Shown here in pieces: positions 43,875 to 53,240 of a stretch of 64,000 bases of DNA. The notes under the pieces were generated by a model. That model was given only the letters and a program-made list of their open reading frames with translations. It ran no database searches and was not told the origin of the DNA. Source of the DNA: Fluviicola taffensis DSM 16823 (GTDB lineage Bacteria; Bacteroidota; Bacteroidia; Flavobacteriales_D; Crocinitomicaceae); contig NC_015321.1 in assembly GCF_000194605.1 (NCBI RefSeq), positions 3,844,001 through 3,908,000 on the forward strand, in the 5' to 3' direction. Numbering within the stretch: position 1 is the stretch's first letter; every line of letters starts with the position of its first letter. The position numbers and the translations under genes were made by a program.

Positions 43875-44450
43875 CTAGTTGTCTGCTGGATTTAATGGAT
43901 AATCAGCCATTATTTTATACTTCCCGCCTAATTGTAGAATTAAATCTCTCCACAATTCATCTTCAAAGGCATTGAAAACATTCAAATCATCGGGTGCTTT
44001 CATTACAACCCAACTTAATTCATCGATTTCCTCCTGAAGTTGTCCTTTGCCCCAACCAGTATATCCAATAAAGAAACGCAAGTTGGAAGCAGTCATCTCG
44101 TCTTTTTTTATCCGATCTTTTATTTCTAAATAATCGCCTCCGAGATATAGGTTTTTTCCAATTTTCGTGCAGCCTTCAATTTGCTCATTTTGATGCATGT
44201 AGAAGAGTTGACTCCGTTCAACGGGGCCTCCAAATCCTACAGGAATTTTCACCTCTGGGAAATCAGTAACGATAGAATTTACGTCTATTTCAAGCGTGTT
44301 ATTGAGGATTAATCCAAAGCTGCCTTCTTCATTGTGTTCGCACAATAAAATAACAACTCTCGAAAAATTACTATCCATGAGGAAAGGCTCTGAAAGTAGT
44401 AAATCCCCTTTTTTTGGACTGGGTTGTTTATTTATTTGCAGTGGAATCAA
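43875..44450 (-). CDS. UPF0301 (YqgE/AlgH) family protein
   Basis: A 191-residue protein of unknown biochemical function. The core KGDLLLSEPFLMDSNFSRVVILLCEHNEEGSFGLILNN, read in pieces of that pattern, with GGPVERSQLFYMH and FIGYTGWGKGQLQEEI, marks the AlgH family. No ATG fits ahead of the core, so translation probably begins at the TTG at 44450. It follows rarA on the same strand after a 143-bp gap that contains an imperfect inverted repeat (GGTTCCAAGGTT ... AACCTTTGGAAC). Confidence 0.85.
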   Translation of the reverse strand: MIPLQINKQPSPKKGDLLLSEPFLMDSNFSRVVILLCEHNEEGSFGLILNNTLEIDVNSIVTDFPEVKIPVGFGGPVERSQLFYMHQNEQIEGCTKIGKNLYLGGDYLEIKDRIKKDEMTASNLRFFIGYTGWGKGQLQEEIDELSWVVMKAPDDLNVFNAFEDELWRDLILQLGGKYKIMADYPLNPADN

Positions 44451-44521
44451 AGTAGTTTGTTTTGATTGAAAAATACAAACTATTTTTAGTTGACGTCACA
44501 ATTTTTAGGAAATTTAAATAA

Positions 44522-47092
44522 TTAGTTGAGTACGATAGGTGGTTTACGGATATTGATGTTTGCATTTTGCAACATGGAAGCATTTCCTCTAATTCCGACT
44601 GTGAAACTTTTGTTTGTTCCGATGGGTGTCCAATTGAAAACGACATTCCAACAATGGATATTTCGGTATAAATTAATGTTGAAGTTACTTATTGATCGCG
44701 TTTGAATATCGTACATCAGTCGGGCTGCAACTTTCCAATTTGGAGTCAGATTCACATCTCCACTTACATTGATTGTGTTGGTAGGGAGGTAGTGTTTCCC
44801 TCGGTAGGTTAGAACGTCTGTATTCAAATTCAACCCAAAAATATGATCAATGGTTAGTTTCCATGGAATATCAAAATGAACCATTTGATTGGGATTCAGC
44901 ATCCATTGTTGGTACTGAGGGTTCCAAATATTAGCCATTTCATTAGAGATGTTTTGGAGCTTGTCTCTGTTCTTTTTAGTTGTTAGTATCAAAGATGTTG
45001 CAAACGAAGCAGAAGTTATCCGACCAATACCTTGATTTTCTTTGATTGCAAATTGTCTTTTAGTGACACCAGTTGTATCATTCCAAGAATACCAGCTGTG
45101 ATTTGCTGTAATGGTAAGATTGATGAATTCGTTGGGATTAATGACCATTCTCATGTTTAAGTTACCCCAATTCATCGAATCTTTAAAAATATCATAATCT
45201 GTATTCAAGAAGAAATTATCAATTAAGCGTAGCTTTTTGAAGCCCGTTACTGTGTCTTTTGCACTCTTTTGTTTTAACTCGAAGGTGTTATTTACTCCGA
45301 AAATAATTCTTCCTGACGATTTTGTGAGGTATTCAGAATACAAACTTCCTTCGTATCTGCTGTATTTAATTTCTCTTCCTGAGGTGTCCTGATAACTAGT
45401 AATTCCTTGTTGAATAGCTGGTGCGTAATTGAAGGATACGGTCGGTGTCATAACGTGACGGAGTATCGTTTTACGCTTACCAATGAATCGGTAGTATGAA
45501 TACAAATTTGAAGTTACAGAAACACTTGAATTAAAAGAATGGCTAAATCCTCCTTTTCCAATAGTATCAATGATTGCAAAATTTGTAACAGTATCCACTG
45601 TTTTTTGAATGGACTGGAAATTGTAAATCTGTTTGTAAGTTACTGAAGGAGTGATACGAAGAGTGTTTTTTAATGCGCTGAATGTTGCTTGAACATTGAA
45701 GTTTTGAGTGAACCCATTCCTGAAATTTTGTCCAATACTATCAAAATTTCCATTTTTCAAATAACGATCTTTGAATGAGGATCTATTTTGAAACTCATTT
45801 GCATAACTAAAACCGACGACTTTATTGACTCGCTTAAATGGAAAAATCCGATTGGTTGTTTGAAAGTTGAAAATTGGAGAGGTTAAATCAATGATACGTG
45901 TTTGTGAATTTTGTCTCAAACTCAGTTTTAAATCAGCAGAAATGGGCAAGGAGCCGAATCGTTTTCCTAAACGAATATCCGAATTTAAGGTGTTGTTGAA
46001 GTATTGCGGATTATTTTGGGTGTTTAATGTTTGTTTGTTGGTGGAGTTAGAGTTGTAATTCACATTTGCAGTAAACGACCAGTTTGGATTCAATTTCGCG
46101 TCTTGGTTGTGTGTCCAACGAACAGTTGTGGTACTGAAAACAGTTGAATCGGGATATCCAAATCTAAATCGGGTATATCCTAAGTCGAAGTTCCCATTGT
46201 ATTTATAACGAGTAGCGTATTCTGAATAATTTCTAAATCCAAAACTTCCGCGTGTAAATCCAGTAGCGTAGACAATTGTTTGCAAACGTTCAGAAATAGG
46301 GAAGTAGTACCCTAAATCTTGAAGCCCCATTCCATAAGCAGAAATTAAGGAATATTGCGGCATGATAAAACCATTTGTGCGCTCTTTTTTCTTTTTTAGT
46401 GGAATGATTGCAAAAGGAAGTCCAAGTGGAGTAGGAACGCCCATTACCCAAAGATTCATTGGTCCAGAAACAATCCGCTCATCTGGAACCATGACAGCTT
46501 TTGACAGTCCAAAATGATAATGTGGCTCTTCTAAATTACAGGTTGTAAATTTTCCTTTCACAAAATGAACTTCATCATTCGCGTGTCTTTTGGCTTTTTC
46601 CATCGTCAAGTAATATTCATCTTGCTTGATGGCTGCTTCTTGAATATATCCCTTTTTGGTATCGAAATTATAGCGAATAGAGGCTGCTTTTAACGTATCT
46701 CCATTATCTATAAACAAGGGTTTTCCAACTCTTCGTCCCAAAGAATCAACAGTGAATGTTGCCAGCACTTCATTTTTCTCTAAATCGATTAATAAATAGT
46801 CAGCCGACATGTCAACTCCTTCATAATTCAACTTAGCATCACCATATAAATGAACTTGTTGCTTTCTCAAATCAGAATAAATGGAATCTCTAGCGGAATA
46901 AGTAATAATGGATTCAAAGTCAGTGTCATTCAAGTAGATTTTACGCAGTTTAGTAGAGTCTTCTGGTATTGGCTGGCTCAATGCGTAAACTGGGGAAATA
47001 CAAATGAGCAAGAAGAAACAAATTCTAATTGCAGCAGAAAAAAACAGGAAAGTGTCCTTTTTTGTTTTCAATACTTGTATTAACGTTTGCAA
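44522..47092 (-). CDS. lptD: LPS-assembly protein LptD-like outer-membrane protein
   Basis: An 856-residue outer-membrane protein with an N-terminal signal-like segment (ICFFLLICISPVYALSQ). Residues 50-190 form the OstA/LptD periplasmic domain (QVHLYGDAKLNYEGVDMSADYLLID, GKFTTCNLEEPHYHF). The remainder is a large barrel with aromatic strand ends (FGFRNYSEYATRYKYNGNF). Two Cys, in TTCN and near the C-terminus, are far fewer than in E. coli LptD. It places lipopolysaccharide in the outer leaflet. It is divergent from the amidase gene. Confidence 0.88.
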   Translation of the reverse strand: MQTLIQVLKTKKDTFLFFSAAIRICFFLLICISPVYALSQPIPEDSTKLRKIYLNDTDFESIITYSARDSIYSDLRKQQVHLYGDAKLNYEGVDMSADYLLIDLEKNEVLATFTVDSLGRRVGKPLFIDNGDTLKAASIRYNFDTKKGYIQEAAIKQDEYYLTMEKAKRHANDEVHFVKGKFTTCNLEEPHYHFGLSKAVMVPDERIVSGPMNLWVMGVPTPLGLPFAIIPLKKKKERTNGFIMPQYSLISAYGMGLQDLGYYFPISERLQTIVYATGFTRGSFGFRNYSEYATRYKYNGNFDLGYTRFRFGYPDSTVFSTTTVRWTHNQDAKLNPNWSFTANVNYNSNSTNKQTLNTQNNPQYFNNTLNSDIRLGKRFGSLPISADLKLSLRQNSQTRIIDLTSPIFNFQTTNRIFPFKRVNKVVGFSYANEFQNRSSFKDRYLKNGNFDSIGQNFRNGFTQNFNVQATFSALKNTLRITPSVTYKQIYNFQSIQKTVDTVTNFAIIDTIGKGGFSHSFNSSVSVTSNLYSYYRFIGKRKTILRHVMTPTVSFNYAPAIQQGITSYQDTSGREIKYSRYEGSLYSEYLTKSSGRIIFGVNNTFELKQKSAKDTVTGFKKLRLIDNFFLNTDYDIFKDSMNWGNLNMRMVINPNEFINLTITANHSWYSWNDTTGVTKRQFAIKENQGIGRITSASFATSLILTTKKNRDKLQNISNEMANIWNPQYQQWMLNPNQMVHFDIPWKLTIDHIFGLNLNTDVLTYRGKHYLPTNTINVSGDVNLTPNWKVAARLMYDIQTRSISNFNINLYRNIHCWNVVFNWTPIGTNKSFTVGIRGNASMLQNANINIRKPPIVLN

Positions 47093-47324
47093 CGCTTGTG
47101 CTAAAGCTACAGCGAAGGCACAAAGCTACGAAATTACACACGTTTACTTGATTATAAATAACAGTTTGTGCAACTTCTTTGCTAAAAAAGAAAGCGAGTT
47201 AACAAAAGTCGTGCTAAAAACTGCATTTTTCGGATTTAAATTGATTTTTCAACATTTAACTATAGATAAGTTTCCTAATTGGTCTAAAGATTGCTACAGA
47301 AAGGGTTGTAATTTTAGATTGGAA

Positions 47325-48476
47325 ATGATATATCTTGAAATGAACCGGTTAGAAAATAGTTTGAAATGGTTAAGGTGGCTAGTGATTCTAGTACCCTTCG
47401 CGATGCTTTTTGGATTTCAAGGAGCAAAAAAAACGACCGTTATTAAGCCTCAGGGAACAATTAGAACAGTTGTGATTGATGCTGGTCATGGTGGAAAAGA
47501 TCCTGGTTGTCATGGTTCTTCAGCTCACGAAAAGAATGTGTGTCTATCAATGGCATTAGAACTAGGTCGGAAAATAAAAGAAGGATATCCTGAAATAAAA
47601 GTGGTTTTCACCAGAGATAAAGATGTTTTTGTGGAATTAGATGATCGCGCTAAAATTGCCAACAAAGCAAATGCAGATTTATTTATTTGTATTCACGCGA
47701 ATTCTGCTTCACCCAGCGCTTCTGGAACCGAAACGTATGTACTAGGACTTCACAAAACAGATGCGCAAGCTAAAATTGCTGATCGAGAGAATAGTACGAT
47801 TTATTTAGAAGCTGATAAAGGAGAAAAATATAAGGATTTCGATATGTCACCAGATGCGATTATTGCACGTCAGCTCCAACTTTCTCTTTTTTTAGATCAG
47901 TCTATTGTATTTGCGGACAAGTTACAAGGAGAATTTAAGGCAATTGGTCGCTATGATCGGGGAGTGAAACAAGCTGGATTTCTGGTTTTGTACAAAACAA
48001 CAATGCCAAGTGTATTGATTGAAACGGGATTTTTGACCAATAAGGAAGAGGAGAAATTTTTAGCCGATTCTACTGGTCAGAAAAAAATGGCGGGAGCAAT
48101 GTTTACAGCATTTGAAAAATACAAAGCAGAATTAGAAGGAGTAGACTATAAAACAAGAGGACCACAACCGAATAATAATATTCCTTTGGTTGAAAAAAAT
48201 GAAGGTAAAGATCAAATTGTGTTTCGGGTACAAATTGAAACGTCTGAGAGCAAAATAAATTCGAATTCTGCGCGATTTAAAAAACATAATGTATTTGAAT
48301 ATCAGCAAGATAAACTATATAAATATACTGTAGGAGAGTTTGTGAATGACTTTGCTGCAGCGAATAGTTATAAAAATGAAATCCGACAAAAGGATTTTCC
48401 TCACGCATTTGTTGTAGCTTTTCAAAATGGAGAGCGTATTAGTTTGGAAAAAGCTATTAAATTAGCAGAAAAATAA
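47325..48476 (+). CDS. N-acetylmuramoyl-L-alanine amidase with SPOR-like C-terminus
   Basis: A peptidoglycan amidase of about 383 residues. The frame is open upstream to 47004, overlapping lptD, but the ATG at 47325 (or 47340) directly precedes a membrane anchor (WLRWLVILVPFAMLFGF). The amidase_3 domain has VVIDAGHGGKDPGCHG with the Zn-binding His, a following Glu in SAHEKNV, LFICIHANSA with the second Zn His, and VLIETGFLTNKEE with the catalytic Glu. The last 80 residues resemble a SPOR-like domain (VFRVQIETSESKI ... FPHAFVVAFQNGERI). It cleaves stem peptides from glycan strands during division. It starts a same-strand run up to 52163. Confidence 0.88.
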   Translation: MIYLEMNRLENSLKWLRWLVILVPFAMLFGFQGAKKTTVIKPQGTIRTVVIDAGHGGKDPGCHGSSAHEKNVCLSMALELGRKIKEGYPEIKVVFTRDKDVFVELDDRAKIANKANADLFICIHANSASPSASGTETYVLGLHKTDAQAKIADRENSTIYLEADKGEKYKDFDMSPDAIIARQLQLSLFLDQSIVFADKLQGEFKAIGRYDRGVKQAGFLVLYKTTMPSVLIETGFLTNKEEEKFLADSTGQKKMAGAMFTAFEKYKAELEGVDYKTRGPQPNNNIPLVEKNEGKDQIVFRVQIETSESKINSNSARFKKHNVFEYQQDKLYKYTVGEFVNDFAAANSYKNEIRQKDFPHAFVVAFQNGERISLEKAIKLAEK

Positions 48477-48481
48477 ATATT

Positions 48482-49519
48482 TTGAAGATCAAAAAAGAAG
48501 TGAAAGCGGGACTTATTGCAATTCTAGCAATTGGATTACTCGTAACAGGTATTAATTTTTTGAAAGGCTATTCTTTTTTTGGAGGAGATGCGAAGTATAC
48601 TGCTTATTTCCCAAATGCTGGAGGATTAGGAGCTTCAACTTCTGTTTATCTAAACGGAGTAGTAATTGGTAAAATCATCTCTGTAGATTACAATCCAAGT
48701 GGAGATTCATTATCAAAAGTGAAAATGGTTTTTACAGTACAGGAAGATGGATTGAAAATTCCAAAATCATCTGTGGTAGAAACTGGTTCGGTCGATCTTT
48801 TAAATAAAGGATTGTTCCTTTTTATGGGTGATGATTTATCCAAAGGGTATTACAAAGAAGGTGAAGCTATTCAAGGTAGGGTTCAATTGGATATGTTCGG
48901 ACAGTTGAAATCGTATGCAAATCCTGTTATGCAAAAAGTTTCTGCATTGGTTGTGAATGTTGATAAAACAATTACTTCTTTGAAAGGATTTTGGGATACA
49001 ACAGCAACTTCGGAATTGAAAACTTCTTTGGAAGAATTGAAATATGCGTTTAAAAAGTTTGGAAACATTGCTGATGATGTTGAAGGACTCGTAGCGACTG
49101 AAAAAGTGAAGTTGAGCCGGATTATGAGCAATGTAGAGTCAATTACTGGAAACTTGAAGGCTTCCAATGAGAAAATTTCGAAGATTGTTGGAAATTTTGA
49201 AAAGGTTTCGGATGATTTAGTAACAGCAGATTTCAAAAAAGTAATCAATAATGCGAATACGACCATTGAAAAGCTGAATGCAACCTTTGCTGAAATTGAA
49301 TCTGGAAAAGGAACTTTAGGTAAGTTGTTGAAAGATGAGAAATTGTACAATGAATTGGTTGTAACCAATAAGAGTTTACAAAACTTGGTGAATGATATTG
49401 AATTACATCCTGAAAGATACATTCACTTCTCTGTTTTTGGTGCTAAAACAAAAGGTGTTCCGATTACTGGAAACGAAGAGAAAAAATTGCGTAACTTGTT
49501 AGATTCAATCCCTGATTAA
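48482..49519 (+). CDS. MlaD/MCE family protein
   Basis: A 345-residue protein with a single N-terminal membrane anchor (AGLIAILAIGLLVTGINFL), then an MCE domain (about 38-115; YFPNAGGLGASTSVYLNGVVIGKI, SVDLLNKGLFLFMG), then a long helical region. MCE proteins carry lipids across the periplasm as part of ABC import or export systems. No MlaE/MlaF permease or ATPase gene is in the window. The frame starts with TTG at 48482, 5 bp after the amidase stop, and there is no near ATG. Confidence 0.85.
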   Translation: MKIKKEVKAGLIAILAIGLLVTGINFLKGYSFFGGDAKYTAYFPNAGGLGASTSVYLNGVVIGKIISVDYNPSGDSLSKVKMVFTVQEDGLKIPKSSVVETGSVDLLNKGLFLFMGDDLSKGYYKEGEAIQGRVQLDMFGQLKSYANPVMQKVSALVVNVDKTITSLKGFWDTTATSELKTSLEELKYAFKKFGNIADDVEGLVATEKVKLSRIMSNVESITGNLKASNEKISKIVGNFEKVSDDLVTADFKKVINNANTTIEKLNATFAEIESGKGTLGKLLKDEKLYNELVVTNKSLQNLVNDIELHPERYIHFSVFGAKTKGVPITGNEEKKLRNLLDSIPD

Positions 49520-49537
49520 TAATTAAGAAGAGAACTT

Positions 49538-50866
49538 ATGGTAGCTGCAATTATATTTAGTGTAATGCTAATTGCTGGATTCGGGTGGTTTGGAATAAAC
49601 ATCTTGAAAATCCGTTCAAATATTTTATTAGGAAGAGACATTGACAGAAAAGACAAACCTGGACAGCGTTGGAAAACAATGGCATTGGTTGCGTTGGGTC
49701 AAAAGAAAATGTTTGCTCGACCAATTCCTGCCTTATTACACCTTGGAATTTATGTAGCCTTTGTAATTACTCAAGTTGAATTAATTGAGATCATCACAGA
49801 TGGTATTCGAGGATCACACCGCATTTTCATGTCGTCTCTTGGTGGATTATACACCTTAGCAATTTCAATTATTGAAGTGCTTTCCGTTGCGGCCTTAATT
49901 GCTACGATTGCTTTTTTAACTCGAAGAAATATATTGAAGCTTCCACGTTTCAAAAAGCCAGAAATGAAAGGGTTTCCAACATTTGATGCAAATCTTATTT
50001 TGGTGATGGAACTTATTTTGGTGACTTGTATTTTCACCATGAATGGAGCAGATGAGGCCTTGTATTTGAAAGGAGCTTCGCACGCATCTCATGAAGCTGG
50101 ATCTTTCGGATTTGCAATTTCATCTTGGGTTGGACCACACCTTTTTGGTGGATTTAGTGTAGAGACTTTACATATTTTAGAACGAATTGGCTGGTGGGGA
50201 CACTGGGTAATGGTTCTTGCTTTCTTGAATTATTTGCCTTACTCCAAGCATTTCCATATCCTTTTAGCTTTCCCAAATACCTATTATTCCAATTTGGAGA
50301 AAAAAGGAAAGTTCACCAATATGGAAGCTGTTACCAATGAGGTGAAATTGATGCTTGATCCAACAGCAGATCCATATGCCGCACCAGTTGCAGACGCAAC
50401 TCCTCAGCGTTTTGGAGCAAAAGATGTGAATGACTTGACTTGGAAGAATTTGATGGATGCATACACCTGCACTGAATGTGGGCGTTGTACATCTTCTTGT
50501 CCTGCAAATATTACGGGTAAAAAACTTTCTCCACGTAAAATCATGATGGATACACGTGATCGACTGGTAGAATATGCGGATGGAAAACGCAAAAACGGAA
50601 AAGATTACGAAGATGGAAAATCCTTGCTGGGAGATTACATCACTGAAGAAGAAGTTTGGGCATGTACATCTTGTAATGCATGTGTGCAGGAATGTCCAGT
50701 AAACATTGATCCTTTAGCAATTATTGTTGATTTGAGAAGGTATTTAGTAATGGAAGAATCCAAAATGCCAACTGAATTAACTGGAATGCTAACAAATATC
50801 GAAAACAACGGAGCTCCTTGGCAATTTTCTCCAGCAGATAGAGGAAATTGGATTCACGAGGATTAA
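49538..50866 (+). CDS. Membrane-bound Fe-S oxidoreductase, heterodisulfide reductase-like
   Basis: A 442-residue protein. The N-terminal 240 residues hold about six membrane segments with His residues placed as in b-type cytochrome subunits (LLHLGIYVAFVITQVE, GWWGHWVMVLAFLNYLPYSKHFH). Two 4Fe-4S motifs follow: CTECGRCTSSCP and CTSCNACVQECP. The layout resembles HdrE/HdrC-type subunits joined together. The protein probably takes electrons from quinol or passes them to the CCG protein encoded 46 bp downstream. The physiological partner is unknown. This gene pair is common in Bacteroidota. Confidence 0.85.
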   Translation: MVAAIIFSVMLIAGFGWFGINILKIRSNILLGRDIDRKDKPGQRWKTMALVALGQKKMFARPIPALLHLGIYVAFVITQVELIEIITDGIRGSHRIFMSSLGGLYTLAISIIEVLSVAALIATIAFLTRRNILKLPRFKKPEMKGFPTFDANLILVMELILVTCIFTMNGADEALYLKGASHASHEAGSFGFAISSWVGPHLFGGFSVETLHILERIGWWGHWVMVLAFLNYLPYSKHFHILLAFPNTYYSNLEKKGKFTNMEAVTNEVKLMLDPTADPYAAPVADATPQRFGAKDVNDLTWKNLMDAYTCTECGRCTSSCPANITGKKLSPRKIMMDTRDRLVEYADGKRKNGKDYEDGKSLLGDYITEEEVWACTSCNACVQECPVNIDPLAIIVDLRRYLVMEESKMPTELTGMLTNIENNGAPWQFSPADRGNWIHED

Positions 50867-50912
50867 TACTCCAAATAGAAAAGCTATTTCAAGATTGAAA
50901 TTCTAGATAATT

Positions 50913-51704
50913 ATGAGCACGTTACATGTACCAACAATGGCCGAAATGATGGCGCAAGGACAAACTCCAGATATTTTATTTTGGGTAGGTTGTTCGGGTA
51001 GTTTTGATGATAGAGCAAAAAAAATCACGAAGGCTTTGGTTCGTATCTTGAACGAATGTCAAGTCAATTTTGCCGTACTAGGTGCAGAAGAATCGTGTAC
51101 AGGAGATCCCGCAAAGCGTGCTGGAAATGAATTTACGTTCCAAATGCAAGCAATGATGAATATTCAAGTGCTTGATGGATACGAAGTAAAGAAGATTGTA
51201 ACGGCTTGTCCTCATTGTTTCAACACTTTAAAGAATGAATATCCTGAGTTAGGAGGGAAATATGAAGTTATTCATCACACCCAATTGATTCAAGAATTGA
51301 TTAATTCTGGAAAACTAAAAATCAAAGAAGGTGGTGTTTTTAAAGGAAAGAAAATCACTTTTCATGATCCGTGTTATTTAGGAAGAGCGAATGATGTGTA
51401 TGAAGCACCAAGAGCGTTGATTGAAAAGTTAGATGCTGAATTGGTTGAAATGAAGCGCTGTAAAACAACTGGTTTGTGTTGTGGAGCAGGTGGAGCTCAA
51501 ATGTTTAAAGAAGCTGAAAAAGGAAATAAAGAAGTGAACGTTGAACGTACGGAAGATGCCTTGGAAACAGAAGCAACAATTATTGCTACTGGTTGTCCTT
51601 TCTGTAATACAATGATGACTGATGGAGTGAAAAACTTCAATAAAGAACATGAAATCCAAGTATTGGATGTAGCAGAGTTAATTGCTAATGCTGCAGAATT
51701 ATAA
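50913..51704 (+). CDS. CCG-domain Fe-S protein, heterodisulfide reductase subunit B-like
   Basis: A 263-residue soluble protein with two cysteine-rich CCG-type domains: VGCSGSFDDRA with CTGDP and CPHCF in the first, and HDPCYLGR, CKTTGLCCGAGG and CPFCNTM in the second. These bind non-cubane clusters in HdrB-like proteins and reduce disulfides or pass electrons. It follows the membrane Fe-S protein by 46 bp and precedes the conserved 151-residue protein by 3 bp. The enzyme reaction in Bacteroidota is not established. Confidence 0.88.
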   Translation: MSTLHVPTMAEMMAQGQTPDILFWVGCSGSFDDRAKKITKALVRILNECQVNFAVLGAEESCTGDPAKRAGNEFTFQMQAMMNIQVLDGYEVKKIVTACPHCFNTLKNEYPELGGKYEVIHHTQLIQELINSGKLKIKEGGVFKGKKITFHDPCYLGRANDVYEAPRALIEKLDAELVEMKRCKTTGLCCGAGGAQMFKEAEKGNKEVNVERTEDALETEATIIATGCPFCNTMMTDGVKNFNKEHEIQVLDVAELIANAAEL

Positions 51705-51707
51705 GAT

Positions 51708-52163
51708 ATGATACCTTTCGAAGAACTTCCAGATAATGCTCGTTTATGGAGCTATCAGTCAGATCGTAAATTAACGGCGACTGAAAAATCGTGGATTGAA
51801 GAAATTCTACCTCCTTTTTTGGCTGAATGGGCTGCTCACGGCGCGAAGCTGAATGCATACGGCGCAGTTTTGGGAGATTATCATGTCGTATTGGCTGTAA
51901 ATGAGGATCAAGCAAACGCTTCTGGTTGCTCGATTGATAGTTCTGTTCGATTTATCAAACAATTGGAAAAGGAATTGAATGTTTCATTTTTCAACCGTTT
52001 AAAAATGTTGGTTGATAATGGACAAGATGTGTTTTTTACTTCCTATTCTGAATTAGATCAATTGCCCCCAGATACTTTAGTCTATAATAATATGGTGATG
52101 TCAGTAGGTGAGTGGAAAAACTCTTGGAAAGTACCTGTTTCCAGTTTACTCAATAATCATTAG
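51708..52163 (+). CDS. Conserved Bacteroidota protein (often mislabelled ABC transporter ATPase)
   Basis: A 151-residue soluble protein, starting 3 bp after the CCG protein stop. The signature is FEELPDNARLWSYQSDRKLT, EEILPPFLAEWAAHGAKLNA and ASGCSIDSSVRFIKQLE. There is no Walker A or ABC signature, so the common database label ABC transporter ATPase is not supported by the sequence. The single Cys in ASGCSID is conserved in relatives I remember. The function is unknown; the operon context suggests a link to the Fe-S pair. Confidence 0.8.
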   Translation: MIPFEELPDNARLWSYQSDRKLTATEKSWIEEILPPFLAEWAAHGAKLNAYGAVLGDYHVVLAVNEDQANASGCSIDSSVRFIKQLEKELNVSFFNRLKMLVDNGQDVFFTSYSELDQLPPDTLVYNNMVMSVGEWKNSWKVPVSSLLNNH

Positions 52164-52171
52164 AAAGTATA

Positions 52172-52212
52172 GTAATTCGTAATTCGTAATTCGTAATTCG
52201 TAATTCGTAATT
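52172..52212. repeat. 7-bp tandem repeat (GTAATTC, five complete copies and a partial)
   Basis: GTAATTC repeats at 52172, 52179, 52186, 52193 and 52200, followed by GTAATT. It lies between the 151-residue protein gene and the frameshifted gene, and the last copy overlaps that gene's stop codon. Confidence 0.95.
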
Positions 52213-53240
52213 ATTTTTTACGTTCCTTCTCTGCCGCTTTTTTCTCAGCAGCTTCTCGTGCTTCCTTCTTTTTAGTGACATTCAAGCGAACACCTCCCAC
52301 TATTTTTAAGTTGTAGAAGGTTTGTTTGTAGCTTAAATTATTAAAAGCAATTGATTTATTGTCAAATTCACTCACAAACATAATGAAGTACTTCGGTTTA
52401 TTAATTCCTCCAATAATCCGCAAATCTACGCGAGGTGCAAGCCCTAAAAATGATCTCGTTGTTGCATCAAACGTATACAGTTTAGACTGAAGAACTAAAC
52501 CAAGTCCACCCATAATTCCGAATTGAAAAATACGCCATCTTCGAACATAAGCATACCCTGGAACAACTCCAATATCAAATGCTGCAATAATGTTAGCGGA
52601 AGTTTTACTTTCCGTTGTATCGTGTAATTCAATAGGTAATAAGGGTTGATTTGAAGAAATTCCGTGATAATTCGTAGTGTATTTTAAATAGAAAGTTTTT
52701 ACATCTCGTTGATAAGAGGCTGTTTTCCCTCTGAAAGCTGCCATTTTAAAATGATTGTTCCAGAATTGCCAAGCGCTAATGGAAAAACTGCTTGCATTCA
52801 CATCTTGTCTAATTAAATTTTGATTTGAACTACTAATGGTATCATTCCAACGATTGGCATTTTTCATTGCGTAACCATTGTATAGATGTAAACTCGCATC
52901 AAAGAACATATTTTTGAAACCAAAATCAACTCCAAAATCGTAGTATTTTGTTTTTCCGAATTTGTTCTTGGACCGCACAGAATTTGGTAGAGTAACTCCA
53001 AAACGTAATGACATCCATTTGTAGGAAAAACCAAACCCAAGTACTATTTCGATACTTAGCGCTTTTCATTCCATTATTGAATGGATAAGAGATCGACATT
53101 GGAGCTGTACTCCAACCAAAATCGGCATATAAAACAAGTCTGGTTCGATATTTTGCATAAGGCAACGAATCATTGTCCTGAGCAATCGAAATCGAACTGA
53201 AGTAGGCAAGAAAGATTATTATGAAATAAAATCTACTCAT
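52211..53240 (-). pseudogene. DUF4421-like outer-membrane protein gene with a frameshift
   Basis: The gene starts at the ATG at 53240 with a signal peptide (FYFIIIFLAYFSSISIAQ) and reads LYADFGWSTAPMSISY and KYRNST in one frame. The matching continuation LGFGFSYKWMSLRFGV is in another frame, which ends at 52211. The switch lies at about 53040-53045, at the bases AGTACT. The length of 1030 bp is one more than a multiple of three, consistent with one inserted base. The C-terminal part is barrel-like and ends in a Lys/Glu-rich tail (EAAEKKAAEKERKK). The family is probably DUF4421. A sequencing error cannot be ruled out. The start overlaps the prolyl oligopeptidase stop by 8 bp. Confidence 0.8.

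Noticed and set aside
51708-52163. ABC transporter ATPase
   Set aside because: This is a common label for the family, but the sequence has no Walker A, Walker B or signature motif.
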